Assembly (NCBI GenBank): GCA_029204225.1
Contig: CM055108.1
Location: 20,469,644-20,533,643 of the forward strand
Reading direction: 5' to 3'
DNA from: Diphasiastrum complanatum
Lineage: Eukaryota > Streptophyta > Lycopodiopsida > Lycopodiales > Lycopodiaceae
DNA length: 64,000 nt
Shown here: one piece after another, positions 21,346 to 32,819 of the stretch
How positions within the stretch are numbered: the first letter of the stretch is position 1
Layout of the letters: each line of letters begins with the position of its first letter
Program-made: the position numbers and the translations under genes
The notes under the pieces: model-generated
Database searches by the model: none
What the model saw: only the letters and a program-made list of their open reading frames with translations
Told to the model about the DNA's origin: nothing

Positions 21346-23138
21346 GACAAGAGTAGCAATCAGTCTTGATGGCACAAATTACAGAATCTGGAAATTCAAA
21401 ATTAAAACACTTTTGAAAGGCGAAGGCATCTGGTCGGTGACCGAACTCTTAGAGGTGCAGCCTCCAGAGGGAGACCCGAGGAGATTTGAATGGATCAGGA
21501 AAGGATGAGCGCGCAATGGCGATCATCGTTTTGTCCATAAATAAAGATCTACTCATGCATATTGAAGACTGCTAAAGCAACCATGTAGCATGGGAAAGAT
21601 TGAAACAGAAGTATGAAGTGAGGACTACAGCTTCAGTCATGCACCTTCACAATCAGTTGCAATCAATACGGTGGGATGGCAACTAGTTGGATCAGCACGT
21701 CGAGAAGATCATAATGATCTTCGCCCAACTTGCTGCATCAAGATAGGAGCACCAAGTCCCAGCACCACCGCAGCTGATGTACTTCGTGAAATCTCTACCG
21801 ACGTCCTATCAACCGCTGAGAATGCTCATACTAAGTTTACCAGATATGACATTCGACAAAGCAGTTAATCTTGTCGCTAATGAGAGACTGATGAGAGACG
21901 AAAGAGAGTGAAGCAGTGATCAAGAAAAGGCTCTCTTCATGAAAGAAAAGAAGAAAATTAAGAACAAGCCAAGATTCGAAAAGACGAAGTCCTTGAATCA
22001 GCAATCTTTTTCCTGCGATCACTGCCACAAACCAGGACATATGACCAACAAATGCTGGTTCAATCCAGCAATACCTTGCATGCACTACAAGAAGAAAGAG
22101 CATTCTGCATACGATTGCAGATTCAACCCAAAAAGAAAGAACAAAGCTGAAAAGCTAATGTTGCAGATTCATCGAAGATGCTGACAAAGGTGACGAAGCT
22201 TTCACGATACTCTATGAAGCTTCAATGAGCTACACTGAACATGACTATGATGTAGTCATTGGTTCAGGAGAAACATATCACATAACCGGCAACAAAAAGA
22301 CCTTGATCGACTTCAAAGAGCTCGAAAACAACAGAGTAGTGATTCTAGGTGATGGGAACAGACACGATGTCAAAGGCATCGGCACTCTACAGCTATGAAC
22401 ACTGTCAGGCCAAGCAGAGCTGCCAAGAGCACTCTATGTGCCCTCACTCAGAAAAGATCTACTATTTGTCTCCAAGATGGCAGATCTTGGCATTCAAGTT
22501 TTGTTCGACGACAACACTTGCCGCATGATCGAGAAGATGACAAACAAGTTGCTGACGGTCGGATGTAGAGAAGCAAACCTCTACCAGGCCAAGATAATCA
22601 GCAGCTTTGATATCATATTAAATGCATCAGAAAATGAAGATCAGCTCTGGCATAGGAGAATGTATCATCTGAACATGAGGAGCTTGTATGACATGAGCAG
22701 AAAAGACATAGTCACAGGTCTCAAGATTTCAAGGCCCGAAGTTGAATTCTGCGAAGCTTGTCAGAAAGACAAGCAACATCGGAATCCATTCACACATGAG
22801 GGAAGAAGACCCAAGGAAGTTCTTGAGCTCATCCACTCTGATGTCTGTGGATCGATGAAGATGGATTTGCTCTCAAGTTTGAGATACTTTCTAACGGTCA
22901 TAGATTATTACAACCGGATGACCAGGATCTACTACTTAAAGAAAAAATCTGAAATGTACGACTTCTTCAAGAAGTTTGTGGCATTTGCAGAGCTACACAC
23001 CTCAAAAAAGATACAGATCCTTAGATTTGACAATGGAGGTGAATACAAAAGCAAAGAATTCTCAAGATTCTGCGAAGAACAGGGGATTGAACACCAATTC
23101 ACTCCTGCATACACACCAGAATACAAGGGTGTTGCAGA
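21345..23138 (+). pseudogene. Copia C1, left part: gag, protease, integrase up to the insertion
   Basis: Gag begins near 21355 (ISLDGTNYRIWKFKIKTLL, the DUF4219/UBN2-type copia gag start). A double zinc knuckle at about 22012 has CDHCHKPGHMTNKC intact, while the second, CMHYKKKEHSAYDC, has its second Cys replaced by Tyr. The protease loop is decayed (VVIGSGETYHITG, the Asp lost). From 22438 the frame is open for over 230 codons: GAG-pre-integrase LWHRRMYHLNMRSLYDM, then integrase with VLELIHSDVCG and LRFDNGGEYKSKEF, the first two catalytic acidic residues. At 23134-23138 (GCAGA) it is interrupted by copia C2. The host frame resumes at 26375 as VAEKRNRTVVEG, supplying the third catalytic residue (Glu). 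Confidence 0.9.
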
Positions 23139-23974
23139 TGTAAAAATGTCAAAATCATGCTTGATCTAGGCCAAAATCATGTACATATTATGTTTACACA
23201 TGTGTGGAGCCTGTTCCCACGTGTGAATTAAATGCATTTGTCGTTTAGATGAGTCATATAGGTTGTACATACCATTTCATTTGAGATCTAGTGGCTAAAA
23301 TGGCCAAAATCTAGTTTTCTAGCTATATGCCACTTGGCATCATTTTATTGGTAGGAAAAGATATTTCAAATGGATAGGAGTGATCTCACACGTGCCAAGG
23401 ATTGCTCACATGTGTCAAAACATCAGTAGTAGCTGAGATCCAACTTGTAGTAGATATTTGTGCAAGTCCCTATAAATTAGAAAAATTGCCTAAATCAAGG
23501 GAGGTGGCTATAAGTTAGAAAACTTGGTCCATGTGCCATATTGATGATTATTGGTGGATCCTTTGATGATAGGCACTCTCACACGTGCCAAATCAGCTGA
23601 GTAAGCATCAACACTTGTGTATATATGGTGGCTCAGTTGGCCATAATTGACGTGGAAGCTAAATCTTGGTTTTGGGGCAATTCTAGTGTTTTCTCTCTAT
23701 TTGTCTTGTGTTTTTATGCATTGATTGGGTTCTAAGCTTAGTATACTTTATTCTCAGCCTAATGTCCGTACTCTGACATTTTTTTCACACGTGTGAAACC
23801 AGCAAGTACAAGTTTTGATCAATAATGATTGTTCTTGTTAGATTTATTCATCTAGATTTGATCTAAATGCTATCTAATCTTGTGTAGATTGATAGGTTGA
23901 TCTAATCTAACATCCAATCACACTTGTGGATTTGATTCAGATCTATTCTTGGTCCACTTTGCTGTACTTTGACA
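23139..23974 (+). repeat. Copia C2 5' LTR
   Basis: 836 bp, from TGTAAAAATGTC to GTACTTTGACA. It ends directly at the primer-binding site TGGTATTAGAGCC. Confidence 0.93.
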
Positions 23975-23987
23975 TGGTATTAGAGCC
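23975..23987 (+). other. Primer-binding site of copia C2
   Basis: TGGTATTAGAGCC, the initiator-Met-type site with one C-to-T difference, immediately after the LTR. Confidence 0.88.
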
Positions 23988-24008
23988 AAGTACAAGTGCA
24001 TTTAAGAC

Positions 24009-24941
24009 ATGAATCTAAAACTATTCCCAAACCATGGCAACCTTGTGCTTGAGGAGGATGAATGCAACTTATCTTTGATGGCTTCCTTAACACAAACATC
24101 TAATCACAACACATGGTGGATTGATAGTGGGGCTAGTTCCCACATGACTCACCAAAAAGACTACTTTTCTACCTTACTTTCTTACAATAACTCTAAGAAG
24201 TTTATCTTCACTGCAAGTGATCAAGAATGTGAGACTGTAGGAATTGGATCCATTCCATTATGTCTTGGCTCATCTAAGAAAGTAGATCTAGACAATGGTC
24301 TTTATGTACCTTCTATTACAAAGAACTTGTTAAGTGTTGGTCAACTTATGGATAGTGGATTAGATGTTCATTTCAAGCACGGAGCATGTTCCATCTTGAA
24401 GAATGATAAATGTATTGCTAATGGCTTTAAGCAAGGTTTATTTAAGTTGGATGCTAATGTGATGGTTGGAAGTGTTAACATGGCAAGGGAGGATCTCTCT
24501 CAAGTGGAGCTATGGCACAAGAGGTTAGGCCATCCTAAATACAAAGCTATGGAGACCATGGTGCACAAAGAGCTAGCAATTGGACTTCCCAAAGCCATAT
24601 CCAAGTGTGGCAAGCTTTGTGAAGCTTGTGGACTCTCCAAGCCTCATAAGCAACCTTTAAAGAGATCTTTGACAAGATCTAACTCTCCTCTTGACCTTAT
24701 TCACTCAGATGTTCACTCTTTTTCACATGAATCTAATGGTGGAGCTCTTACGTATGTCACTTTTATTGATTATAAATCAAGATACTCTTGGATTTACCTC
24801 TTGTCTGAGAAAAGTGAAGTGTTTGAAGCCTTTGTGAAGTTCAAAACTCTTGTAGAAAAGCAACTTAATGCTAGCTTGAAAGTATTAATATGTGATAATG
24901 GAGGGGAGTACATCTCCAATAGTATGAAAGTATACCTATAG
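24009..24941 (+). CDS. Copia C2 pol part 1: protease, GAG-pre-integrase, integrase N-terminal half
   Basis: Open for 310 codons from an ATG 21 bp after the primer site. In order: protease with WWIDSGASSHMT (residues about 36-47, catalytic Asp in DSG) and LYVPSITKNLLSVGQL (about 98-113); GAG-pre-integrase VELWHKRLGHPKYKAM (about 167-182) with the C-x2-C pair CGKLCEACG (about 200-208); integrase LDLIHSDVHS and VLICDNGGEY (about 229-300), the first two catalytic acidic residues. It stops at TAG 24939-24941, just before the deletion joint. The third catalytic Glu is missing, so integrase cannot work. Protease and gag-processing parts look intact. The start puts almost no gag ahead of protease. 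Confidence 0.88.
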   Translation: MNLKLFPNHGNLVLEEDECNLSLMASLTQTSNHNTWWIDSGASSHMTHQKDYFSTLLSYNNSKKFIFTASDQECETVGIGSIPLCLGSSKKVDLDNGLYVPSITKNLLSVGQLMDSGLDVHFKHGACSILKNDKCIANGFKQGLFKLDANVMVGSVNMAREDLSQVELWHKRLGHPKYKAMETMVHKELAIGLPKAISKCGKLCEACGLSKPHKQPLKRSLTRSNSPLDLIHSDVHSFSHESNGGALTYVTFIDYKSRYSWIYLLSEKSEVFEAFVKFKTLVEKQLNASLKVLICDNGGEYISNSMKVYL

Positions 24942-25530
24942 AAAACTTATTGGTTCCTTCATCTATTTGACCATCACTAGACCAGATCTTAGCTTTTGTG
25001 TTGGCAAATTGAGTCAATACATGCAAAGTCCACTAATATGTCATTGGAAGAGTGCCAAAAGAGTGTTAAGGTACATCTCGGCTACTAGGAACTTTGGCAT
25101 AGTACATCAAGGGACTAATCTTTGTTTGAGAGCATACTCGGACCCAAATTTTGCAGGTGACAAAGTGGATAGAAGATCCACAAGTGCCTTTGCTACATTC
25201 CTATGTGGAGGAGTCATATCTTGGCTTTCCAAAAAGCAAGATACTATCTCACTTTCATCAACCGAATCCGAGTATAAAGCTATGACAACAACAACAAAGG
25301 AGATCCTACGACTAAGAAGACTATTGGAGGAGCTTCAAGTGATCAAGGCTGAAGATATTCCATGCATTTATTGTGACAATCAAGCAGCCCAACAACTTGG
25401 CAACAATCCAATCTTCCATGCTCGAACCACGCACATTGAGATTACCAAACCATTGGCAAAGGATCCATTTGTGAAGTTAAGATTAGCACTTGGAGTTGTA
25501 GATAGATGTATACTAGATTTACCAAGCTAG
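24942..25530 (+). CDS. Copia C2 pol part 2: RNase H
   Basis: Begins in mid-protein (KLIGSFIYLTITRPDLSF, the standard end of copia RT) and is open to TAG at 25528-25530. RNase H features are LRAYSDPNFAGDKVDRRS (first catalytic Asp), LSSTESEYKAM (Glu) and CIYCDNQAAQQL (Asp). The usual tail 'ADI.TK.L' is replaced by ITKPLAKDPFVKLRLALGVV, a compressed version. There is no start codon of its own near the joint. It follows the integrase part directly, so about 500 residues of integrase/RT are deleted. Confidence 0.82.
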
Positions 25531-25544
25531 ATTTTGAGGAGGAG

Positions 25545-26374
25545 TGTAAAAATGTCAAAATCATGCTTGATCTAGGCCAAAATCATGTACATATTATGTT
25601 TACACATGTGTGGAGCCTGTTCCCACATGTGAATTAAATGCATTTATCATTTAGATGAGTCATATAGGTTGTACATACCATTTCATTTGAGATCTAGTGG
25701 CTAAAATGGCCAAAATCTAGTTTTCTAGCTATATGCCACTTGGCATCATTTTATTGGTAGGAAAAGCTATTTCACATGGATAGGAGTGATCTCTCACGTG
25801 CCAAGGATTGCTCACATGTGTCAAAACATCAGTAGTAGGTGAGATCCAACTTGTAGTAGATATTTGTGCAAGTCCCTATAAATTAGAAAAATTGCCTAAA
25901 ATCAAGGGAGGTGGCTATAAGTTAGGAAACTTGGTCCATGTGCCATATTGATGATTATTGGTGGATCCTTTGATGATAGGCACTCTCACACGTGCCAAAT
26001 CAGCTGAGTAAGCATCATCTCTTGTGTACATATGGTGGCTCATTTGGCCATAATTGACATGGAAGCTAAATCTTGGTTTTGGAGCAATTCTAGTGTTTTC
26101 TCTCTATTTGTCTTGTGTTTTTATGCATTGATTGGGTTCTAAGCTTAGTATACTTTATTCTCAGTCTACTGTCCATACAGGTTTTTACACGTGTGAAACC
26201 AGCAAGTACAAGTTTTGATCAATAATGATTTTTCTTGTTAGATTTATTCATCTAGATTTGATCTAAATGCTATCTAATCTTGTGTAGATTGATAGGTTGA
26301 TCTCATCTAACATCCAATCACACTTGTGGATCTGATTCAGATCTATTCTTGGTCCATTTTGTTGTAGTTTGCTA
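25545..26374 (+). repeat. Copia C2 3' LTR
   Basis: 830 bp, starting TGTAAAAATGTC right after the purine tract TTGAGGAGGAG (25534-25544) and ending TAGTTTGCTA. The final bases differ from the 5' copy (TTTGACA). It is followed by the duplication GCAGA. Confidence 0.93.
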
Positions 26375-26379
26375 GCAGA

Positions 26380-27545
26380 AAAAAGAAACAGAACGGTAGT
26401 CGAAGGAACCAAATGCATGATGGCATAGGCTCAATTGCCAGGTCAATTCTAGGCTGAGGCAATGGTGTAAAACAAGCATCACGAGCCTGGTATAAAAAGC
26501 TTGATGGTCTTCTGAAGTCTCTAGACTTCAATCCTACTCAACCAAACCACAATGTCTACATTAAAAGAGTAGGAAAGGATTTTGTGATACTGACCATTTT
26601 CGTGGATGATTCGTTGATAATAGGAAATTCCTTGATGCTGATCAAAGACATGAAGAGTCAGAGTTCTGAAAGCTACGAAATCACAGATCTTGGAGAAGCA
26701 ATGAAATGCCTAGGGCTGGAGATCGGAAGAGATCGAACAAAGGGCGAAATGCACTTGAGTCAGTCAGAATATGCCAGGAAAGTGCTAAAGCAGTACCACA
26801 TGATGGACTGCAAAGTGAATCCAGGCTTGCGACTGTCGAAGGACCAATGTCCTCAGACAAAACAAAAAAAAGAGCAAATGAGAGAGTATCTGTATTGATC
26901 GGTACTTGGCTCTCTCATATATGCAATGGTCTGTACAAGACTTGACATCTCTTTTGCAGTGAGCTCATTAAGCCAATTCATGGCTAATCATGGAATCATA
27001 CACTGAAAGAATCTTATCAGAGTCATGAGGTATATTCAAGATACAATGGACCTGTGAATCTACTATGGAGAAGTTGACAACGACAATCGTCATCGACTAA
27101 GTAGATATTCATATGCAAGCTGGGGAGGAGATGTAGATACTTTTAAATCCACAGACCTAGATTTACATTCTTCTTCAACGACGGTCCTATCTCCTGGAAC
27201 AGTCATAGGCAAACTTCTATCACTCTCTCATCCACAGAAGTAGAATATATTGTTGCTTCTCAAGCTATTAAAGAGATAATTTGGTTGAGAAATTTATCGT
27301 CAAATATTAATCTGAATCCGTACACTCCTATAATTATGTTTTGTGATAACCAAAGTGTCATTTCCTTATCGACTAATCCTAGAGTTCATTCTAGGAGTAA
27401 GATTCTCGACAGAGAGGTAAGCTTAACGTACCGTCAGACACAAAACATGATTGCATATGTGTTTACCAAGGCTTTGAGCATTGATGCACACACAAAATTT
27501 TGTGCATGGCTTAGTCTAAATGTCAAGGCATTCACGGATCAAATT
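26380..27545 (+). pseudogene. Copia C1, right part: integrase end, RT, RNase H
   Basis: Continues the frame interrupted at 23138 (EKRNRTVVEG, then a stop). About 26490-26895 is RT: WYKKLDGLLKSLDFNPTQ, VILTIFVDDSLIIGNS (FVDD in place of YVDD) and EITDLGEAMKCLGLEIG. After a stop at 26896 the RNase H is broken in several frames, ending with MFCDNQSVISLSTNPRVHSR (27340-27400) and VFTKALSIDAHTKF (27458-27500). The polypurine tract AATTAAGGGGGGG is at 27542-27554. The integrase C-terminus and RT fingers are deleted. Confidence 0.85.
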
Positions 27546-27554
27546 AAGGGGGGG

Positions 27555-28421
27555 TGTTGGATTTATTCCGCTACTCTCATGAATCCCTTGTTAATCTAGT
27601 TCCATTCATAGTGCTCTATTTTTACACGCACATTGTCGCACAGTCTGCAGAAATACTCTATTATTGAAAACATGCAAGATAATGGTAGTACCTCTTGTCA
27701 AAGTAACCCGACTTGGCCAACTTATCGGGGAGTTAGACTTATTGACTCAACTAACATATCGGGGACCATCTTGACTACATTGACTATTGGCAACAACACG
27801 GTCGACTCCGAATAGTCGAATCCTTCTCACGCCCACTTCTTGTACTGAGAAACTACTTGAAAAATGACAACAATAGCCATGATCTACTTCAAATGGCGCA
27901 ACCGCTCCACGCCATCCTCTTGTACATACATCAGCCCAAATGTAAATTGTATATAGTTGATCATTATAATCAATTAATAATGTTAATGCGAGACAAAATA
28001 AGCTAATTCAATATCCGCTCGAGGGCTCATAAACATTGAGATGACATGTTACAAATCGTAGTTAGCTTTGTCAGTACACAGTCTCGCCCGCTCTTATTTT
28101 GTGCTCACCAGCGTCATCTGACTTTTATTTTCATATATTCAATCTGAATAAATTATTGTCTAGTTTTTCATTTAGATTTTGTCAATGTTGCTTGCTTGTC
28201 ACTTTTGTCTGATTCTCTAATTGATCTGTATGATTGTCTACTGTTTCTCTTTCGCATAATTGCAATTAAGCTCTACTTTGTGTTTGCCTACTATTGTAGT
28301 AGTGCACGCACTGAGGGAATCAGTCGATCACTGCCTTCGCGCAGTAATAGTAGGATCATCCTGATCTGATTGTTCGACCTGTTGATATGTCCCCCACAGA
28401 CTCCATCACATTTTCCCAACA
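27555..28421 (+). repeat. Copia C1 3' LTR
   Basis: 867 bp, TGTTGGATTTATTCC to TTTTCCCAACA, with matching inverted ends TGTTGG/CCAACA. A related truncated LTR starts at 56237. It contains several TAACTCGACTTATCGG-like repeats near 27700-27790. Confidence 0.82.
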
Positions 28422-29010
28422 CTAAGCAATCCGCATCAAATCAAAAATCGACGCAAAGTCAAGAACAATCATCAAATCCACAATCGAAGAAGAATATGTT
28501 ATGAAAGTATTGCAAACACACTAATCATGAGATCCAGGATTGCAAGGTACTAAAAGCAAAGAATGCCAACAAGCAACCAAATCAACAAGCGAATGTGGTC
28601 ACCAAATTTTCTCCCAAACTCGACATGGACGAAGGAGCGTTTATGGTCACAGACCAAAAGGCGCAACTCGATAATTCCTGGTTTCTGGATTCTAGAGCTA
28701 GTCAACATATGACCAATCATTGTGAGCATTTTCACTCCTATACACCTTACAGTACAAAAAAATTGTTCATCTTGGCGATGATAGTACACACACTATCGAA
28801 GGTGAAGGCACTATAAGATTGATGTTCTAGCATGATCAATTCAAACTACTATCAAATGTTTTGTATGTACCTAAACTCTCTACAAATCTGTTATCTATAA
28901 GTAGAATTGTTGATTTAGGTCAAGACTTTTGAGCACTTGATGTCTCTAAAAGGTCTGGGTATGTCACTAAGATTTCTTCAAAGCTCGGTATTATTTCACT
29001 GTGTGAATTT
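28422..29010 (+). pseudogene. Copia gag-protease fragment
   Basis: Begins inside gag immediately after the LTR (CTAAGCAATCCGCATC, matching 51079-51094 of another copia). Knuckle KYCKHTNHEIQDC at about 28507 has its first Cys altered. The protease loop NSWFLDSRASQHMTNH (28674-28721) has DSR where DSG is required. It ends near LSTNLLSISRIVDLG at about 28920. The abrupt gag edge suggests that the LTR to its left inserted into, or recombined with, this copy. Confidence 0.75.
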
Positions 29011-29735
29011 GAAATTTAACACTAACATAGTATTGGTTACCTGCTCACTCGAATATTTGTGGATAACCAAGTTCATTTTACTCAAAACTTAAAAAGTCCA
29101 ATTAACTCCATTATTTATACTCTATCCATCTCTGAGGGAATGATAATATTATATACTGCACTAATTCTGCTTATTAACTAAGCTATGACAATACACAATT
29201 CGAAGGCGTCAAGGATAGCCATGATTATGCTTTTTCGACTCAGTCGATAAGACACACAAGGAGATAACGAGTATTTGATTCACAATCAAAAGTAGAAACA
29301 TCAAGAATCATTCACAAGATATACACCGATTAGAAGAAAAAAGAGTATATTAAAGATGCACAAATGTACATAATATTGTTGTAAAGCAATCTTCTTATTA
29401 GTATAAAAGCCCAAAAGATCAATCTAGAATTGAACGATAGTGCTAGGCAAAGGCAGCAAGAGTTTCGGTGGTCCGATACCTCTAATTAGATAGATTGGTA
29501 CATCTATCTTGATCAATTCTGAAATAAACATCTAACTCTATATATAAACACATTGCAATTACTCTATTACACGTCAATCTTTGGGCTGATCATATAGTAA
29601 ATGGGCATGAAGTCCCGATTGTAGTAATGGTGGTCCTTGGGTCATGATCTGCCACAAATAGATCAGAGTAAGAATTCGACTATCATAATACTCAAATTAT
29701 TGTTGTTGTTGCCCTTTTTTTATCTAAAATGGCAT
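29011..29735. other. No recognisable gene
   Basis: AT-rich sequence with short frames only. I see no LTR ends, protein motif or repeats. Confidence 0.5.
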
Positions 29736-29739
29736 GTTC

Positions 29740-29985
29740 TATACCCTATAAGAAGAAAGCCATAAAATATGATGTTGCTAGTATTTTTTCACAACGTAGT
29801 TTTTGTATTCATGCTTTTCCAAAAAACATTATTACTAATCGAGATCCTAAGTTTACTTTACTTCAATCTTTGTACTAAACCACTATTTAGTACCTCATAT
29901 CATTATGAAACCAACGATCAAATATAACGTGCGAATCAAGTTCTAGAGAATATGTTGCATCACTATATTCGGCAACGTATGTCCA
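29740..29985 (+). pseudogene. Ty3/gypsy integrase scrap
   Basis: In shifting frames: IITNRDPKF (about 29830), the 'SDRD..F' block with the second catalytic Asp, then FSTSYHYETNDQI and RANQVLENMLHHYIRQRMS (29885-29982), corresponding to the 'S.YHPQTDGQ.ER.N..LE..LR.Y' block of gypsy integrase, with the catalytic Glu codon now a stop. It joins a copia pol at about 29986. Confidence 0.7.
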
Positions 29986-31545
29986 TGGTATATAATCCAA
30001 TCACTCATAAAGTCACTCTATCAAGAGATGTGATTTTCGAAGAAGAGGATGAATGCACAGAAGTAGGGAAAGAAACGAGTAGCAATAGGACAGAATAGAT
30101 AGACCTAGGAAGTGGGGCCCTAGAAGATGAGGACCAATAGTATGATCAAGAATGCGATGTAGAGGATCATGAAGTCTCACAGGGCGAGCACGCAACAGAA
30201 GAAACGAGGGATGGTCCCAGGAGGGGGCGAAGCTTATCTGAAAGGTTTGATGAAATGATGTTATTCACAGATGCATAAGAAAAGGGAATACAAGAACCAA
30301 GTAGCTATGAGGAAGCACAGGGCAGTTTGGAGAGGAACTCATGGAACAAAGCAATGAAAGAAGAAATGGAATCGATTATGTAGAATAAAGCTTGGGAGCT
30401 GGTTGACCTGCCACCAGGAAGAAAGATAGTGGGATGTAAATGGGTATTCAAAGTGAAATATCAAACAGATGGGTCAGTTGAGAGATTCAGGGCGAGATTG
30501 GTCGCAAAGGGATACAGTCAAGTTGAAGGGATAGAATATATGGAAACGTTTGCACCAGTGGTAAAGTTGAGCTCTCTTAGAATATTGATAGTGTGGGCCA
30601 CTATTCATGATATGGAAATCGAATAGATGGATGTAAAAACTGTGTTCTTACATGGAGAGCTGGAGGAGGAGGTATTCATGGAACAACCCGTAGGATTCAC
30701 AGATGGCAGCAAGAAGCAGACAACAACTAGAAATAGATTCATCAGACATAATCGCATCGCTAAAAATTTGGGAATACTTCTTGAAGCATAAGTCTCAAGT
30801 TGTTATGAACAGATTCATAGGTATTGGTATCAGAAGATAGACAACTTCTTGATAAAGAATGGACTAGTAAGATACTAGACCGACACCTGCCTGTATGTTA
30901 AGATTGAAGATGGACTATTCTTGGTTGTTGCTTTATATGTCGATGATCTTGTCATAGTTTGCAACAAGAAGGAAGACCTAAACGAATTCAAAAATGGGTT
31001 GGGTACCCTTGGACCCAAATGTAAAATCAACACAGAAATGTGTCCCAGTAATGATCAAGGGAGGGAATACATGATGAGAAGACCATACAGAGGATTGATT
31101 GGGAGCTTGATGTATGCCATGATATGCGCAAGATCTAACATTGTAGTAGCAGTCACAAAACTCAGCCAATTTTTAGTGAATCCAGGGGAAGAACATTGGC
31201 AGGCAGCAAAAAGAACATTGAGGTACTTAAAAGGAACTGTCAAGCTTGGACTTGAGTATAAAGCCATCAATGAACCAATGATAGGGTATGTAGATTCAGA
31301 TTGGGGAGGGGACACTGATGACAGGAAATCCACTTGCAAATACATATTCAAATGGGAGCATCATGTGTCAGTTGGAGCTGTAAGAAACAAAACTCCACAG
31401 CCCTATCCACGACCGAAGCAGAATACATGGGAGTATGCCATGCAACAAAGGAATATCAGGGGATTAAGACCTTGCTGGGAGAACTTCACATTGACATCTC
31501 AAGAATGGTTCTCTATAACGATAATCAAGGCTGTTTGTTTCTGAG
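29986..31545 (+). pseudogene. Copia family B pol, plus-strand copy
   Basis: Sister of 16440-18215. YNPITHKVTLSRDVIF at about 29993, a Glu-rich linker with stops, RT WVFKVKYQTDGSVERFRARLV (30440-30500), a stop at MEIE*MDV (30627), VVALYVDDLVIVCNKKEDL (30924-30980, catalytic YVDD), a deletion to GLIGSLMYAMICARS, and RNase H MIGYVDSDWGGDTDDRKST (31279-31335). It ends at YNDNQGCLFLSNDNQ (31515-31557), where it switches to another copia linker. Its left edge joins the gypsy scrap. Confidence 0.87.
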
Positions 31546-32313
31546 TAACGATAATCAAGCCCATGTAGCTGACTTGTCTCACTCATCTGACATATCGAAC
31601 TTCGAGGTTCCTCAGTCGACTATCCCCATTGCAGGTCCAAGCTCATCTACTATCGACGAACAACATATGAGTGGCAAATTCGAAGATGATGATGTTGCAG
31701 TTCAACAACTATAGTATGATGAAAATGGTCAACTTCATCTATTCCCCGGAACATTGTCAAGAACTAGCAGACCACCTGTCAGGTATATCAATGAGTTTGC
31801 AGCCTAGCTTGTTCAAGAGCCGACGACCATCGAAGAGGCACTCAGTCAACCCGATTCTGATCTTTGGAAAGAAGCTACAGATAAAGAGTATTCATCTCTT
31901 ATCAAGAACTAGACATGGACGATTGTCAAATTACTTGCTAACGTTGATTGCAAATGGATTTTCAAAGTCAAGTACAAAGCAGATGAAAGCATGACAGAAG
32001 AAAAGTCTGACTTGTCGCTAGTGGATTTTCTCATGTATACAACGTCGATTACACTAAGACCTTCAGTCCAGTAGTCAAGCATTCTTCTATTCGACTTTTA
32101 TTATCATTTGCTGCTGCAGCATATTTGGAAATACATCAAATGGATCTCAATGTAGTTATCGAAGAAGACATTTACATGGTGTAACCCAAAGGTTATATTA
32201 TCGAAGGTAAACACAATCATGTGTGTAAACTCCATACGGCACTTTATGGCTTGAAGCAATCTACTCGATCATGGTGTCAAAGGATCAATACTTTCCTTCT
32301 TGATCATGGCTAC
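31546..32313 (+). pseudogene. Copia family A linker and RT N-terminal half
   Basis: Joined in frame to the RNase H on its left (frame 31334-31714). It begins DNQAHVADLSHSSDISNF and VPQSTIPIAGPSSST, matching 12520-12630 and 51527-51620, then RT DKEYSSLI, TWTIVKLL, DCKWIFKVKYKADESM, with TAG stops at 31714 and about 31908. It ends within YGLKQS..SWCQRINTFLLDHG at 32313, where a minus-strand LTR starts. Confidence 0.8.
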
Positions 32314-32813
32314 TAAAGTGAGCTAGAATGCTTAGGAGTGTCCAAGCTCGCAGGCTTGAGAGAGAACACTAACTATTCAATACTTGATGATTAATCTTCA
32401 TGCATAAGATATAGGAAGATGAACAACTATCTATACTAAGTAATTAGTTCATCAAATGCATTATCCAGTTAATGCAAGTCGGTGGCTTTTGGTTGTAAAC
32501 AGTCTGTCTGCGTATTTGAACGTAAACTGTCACTCTACAAAAAAGAACGTAAACTGTCATGCGAAAAATGTAAAAACTGCAAAGGTCTTTACCAACATTA
32601 TTTTTTTTAACATTTAAGGAATCTGACATTTAAGGCATCTGGCATTTTGCGAAAAAGCCGAAGGGGGAAAAAACCAAAAAAATTCCGACACTGTGAGCGT
32701 TTCCGAGTAGTTCTCCGGACTGTGTAAAAACACAAAGAAATCTGCAGGTCTGGATAAAACTTGGATGAAGATTAAAATGTCGATTAGTCGATTAGTAGGA
32801 GAATAATCCAACA
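32314..32813 (-). repeat. Copia family A 3' LTR, truncated
   Basis: Minus-strand LTR start TGTTGGATTATTC at 32813, preceded by the purine tract AGATTAAGGGGGAG. It is cut at 32314 after AGCATTCTAGCTCACTTTA. It contains AACGTAAACTGTCA twice within 36 bp. Confidence 0.82.
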
Positions 32814-32819
32814 CTCCCC

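Larger units (their letters stand above)
23139..26374 (+). mobile_element. Copia C2: nested, internally deleted LTR retrotransposon
   Basis: A complete 3236-bp insertion with 5' LTR 23139-23974, primer-binding site 23975-23987, two open frames, a polypurine tract and 3' LTR 25545-26374. The target duplication GCAGA (23134-23138 and 26375-26379) is exact. The two LTRs differ at roughly 25-35 positions by eye, about 3-4%. It splits the integrase of copia C1. Gag is gone, and the region from mid-integrase to the end of RT is deleted, so it could move only with proteins from a relative. Confidence 0.95.
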
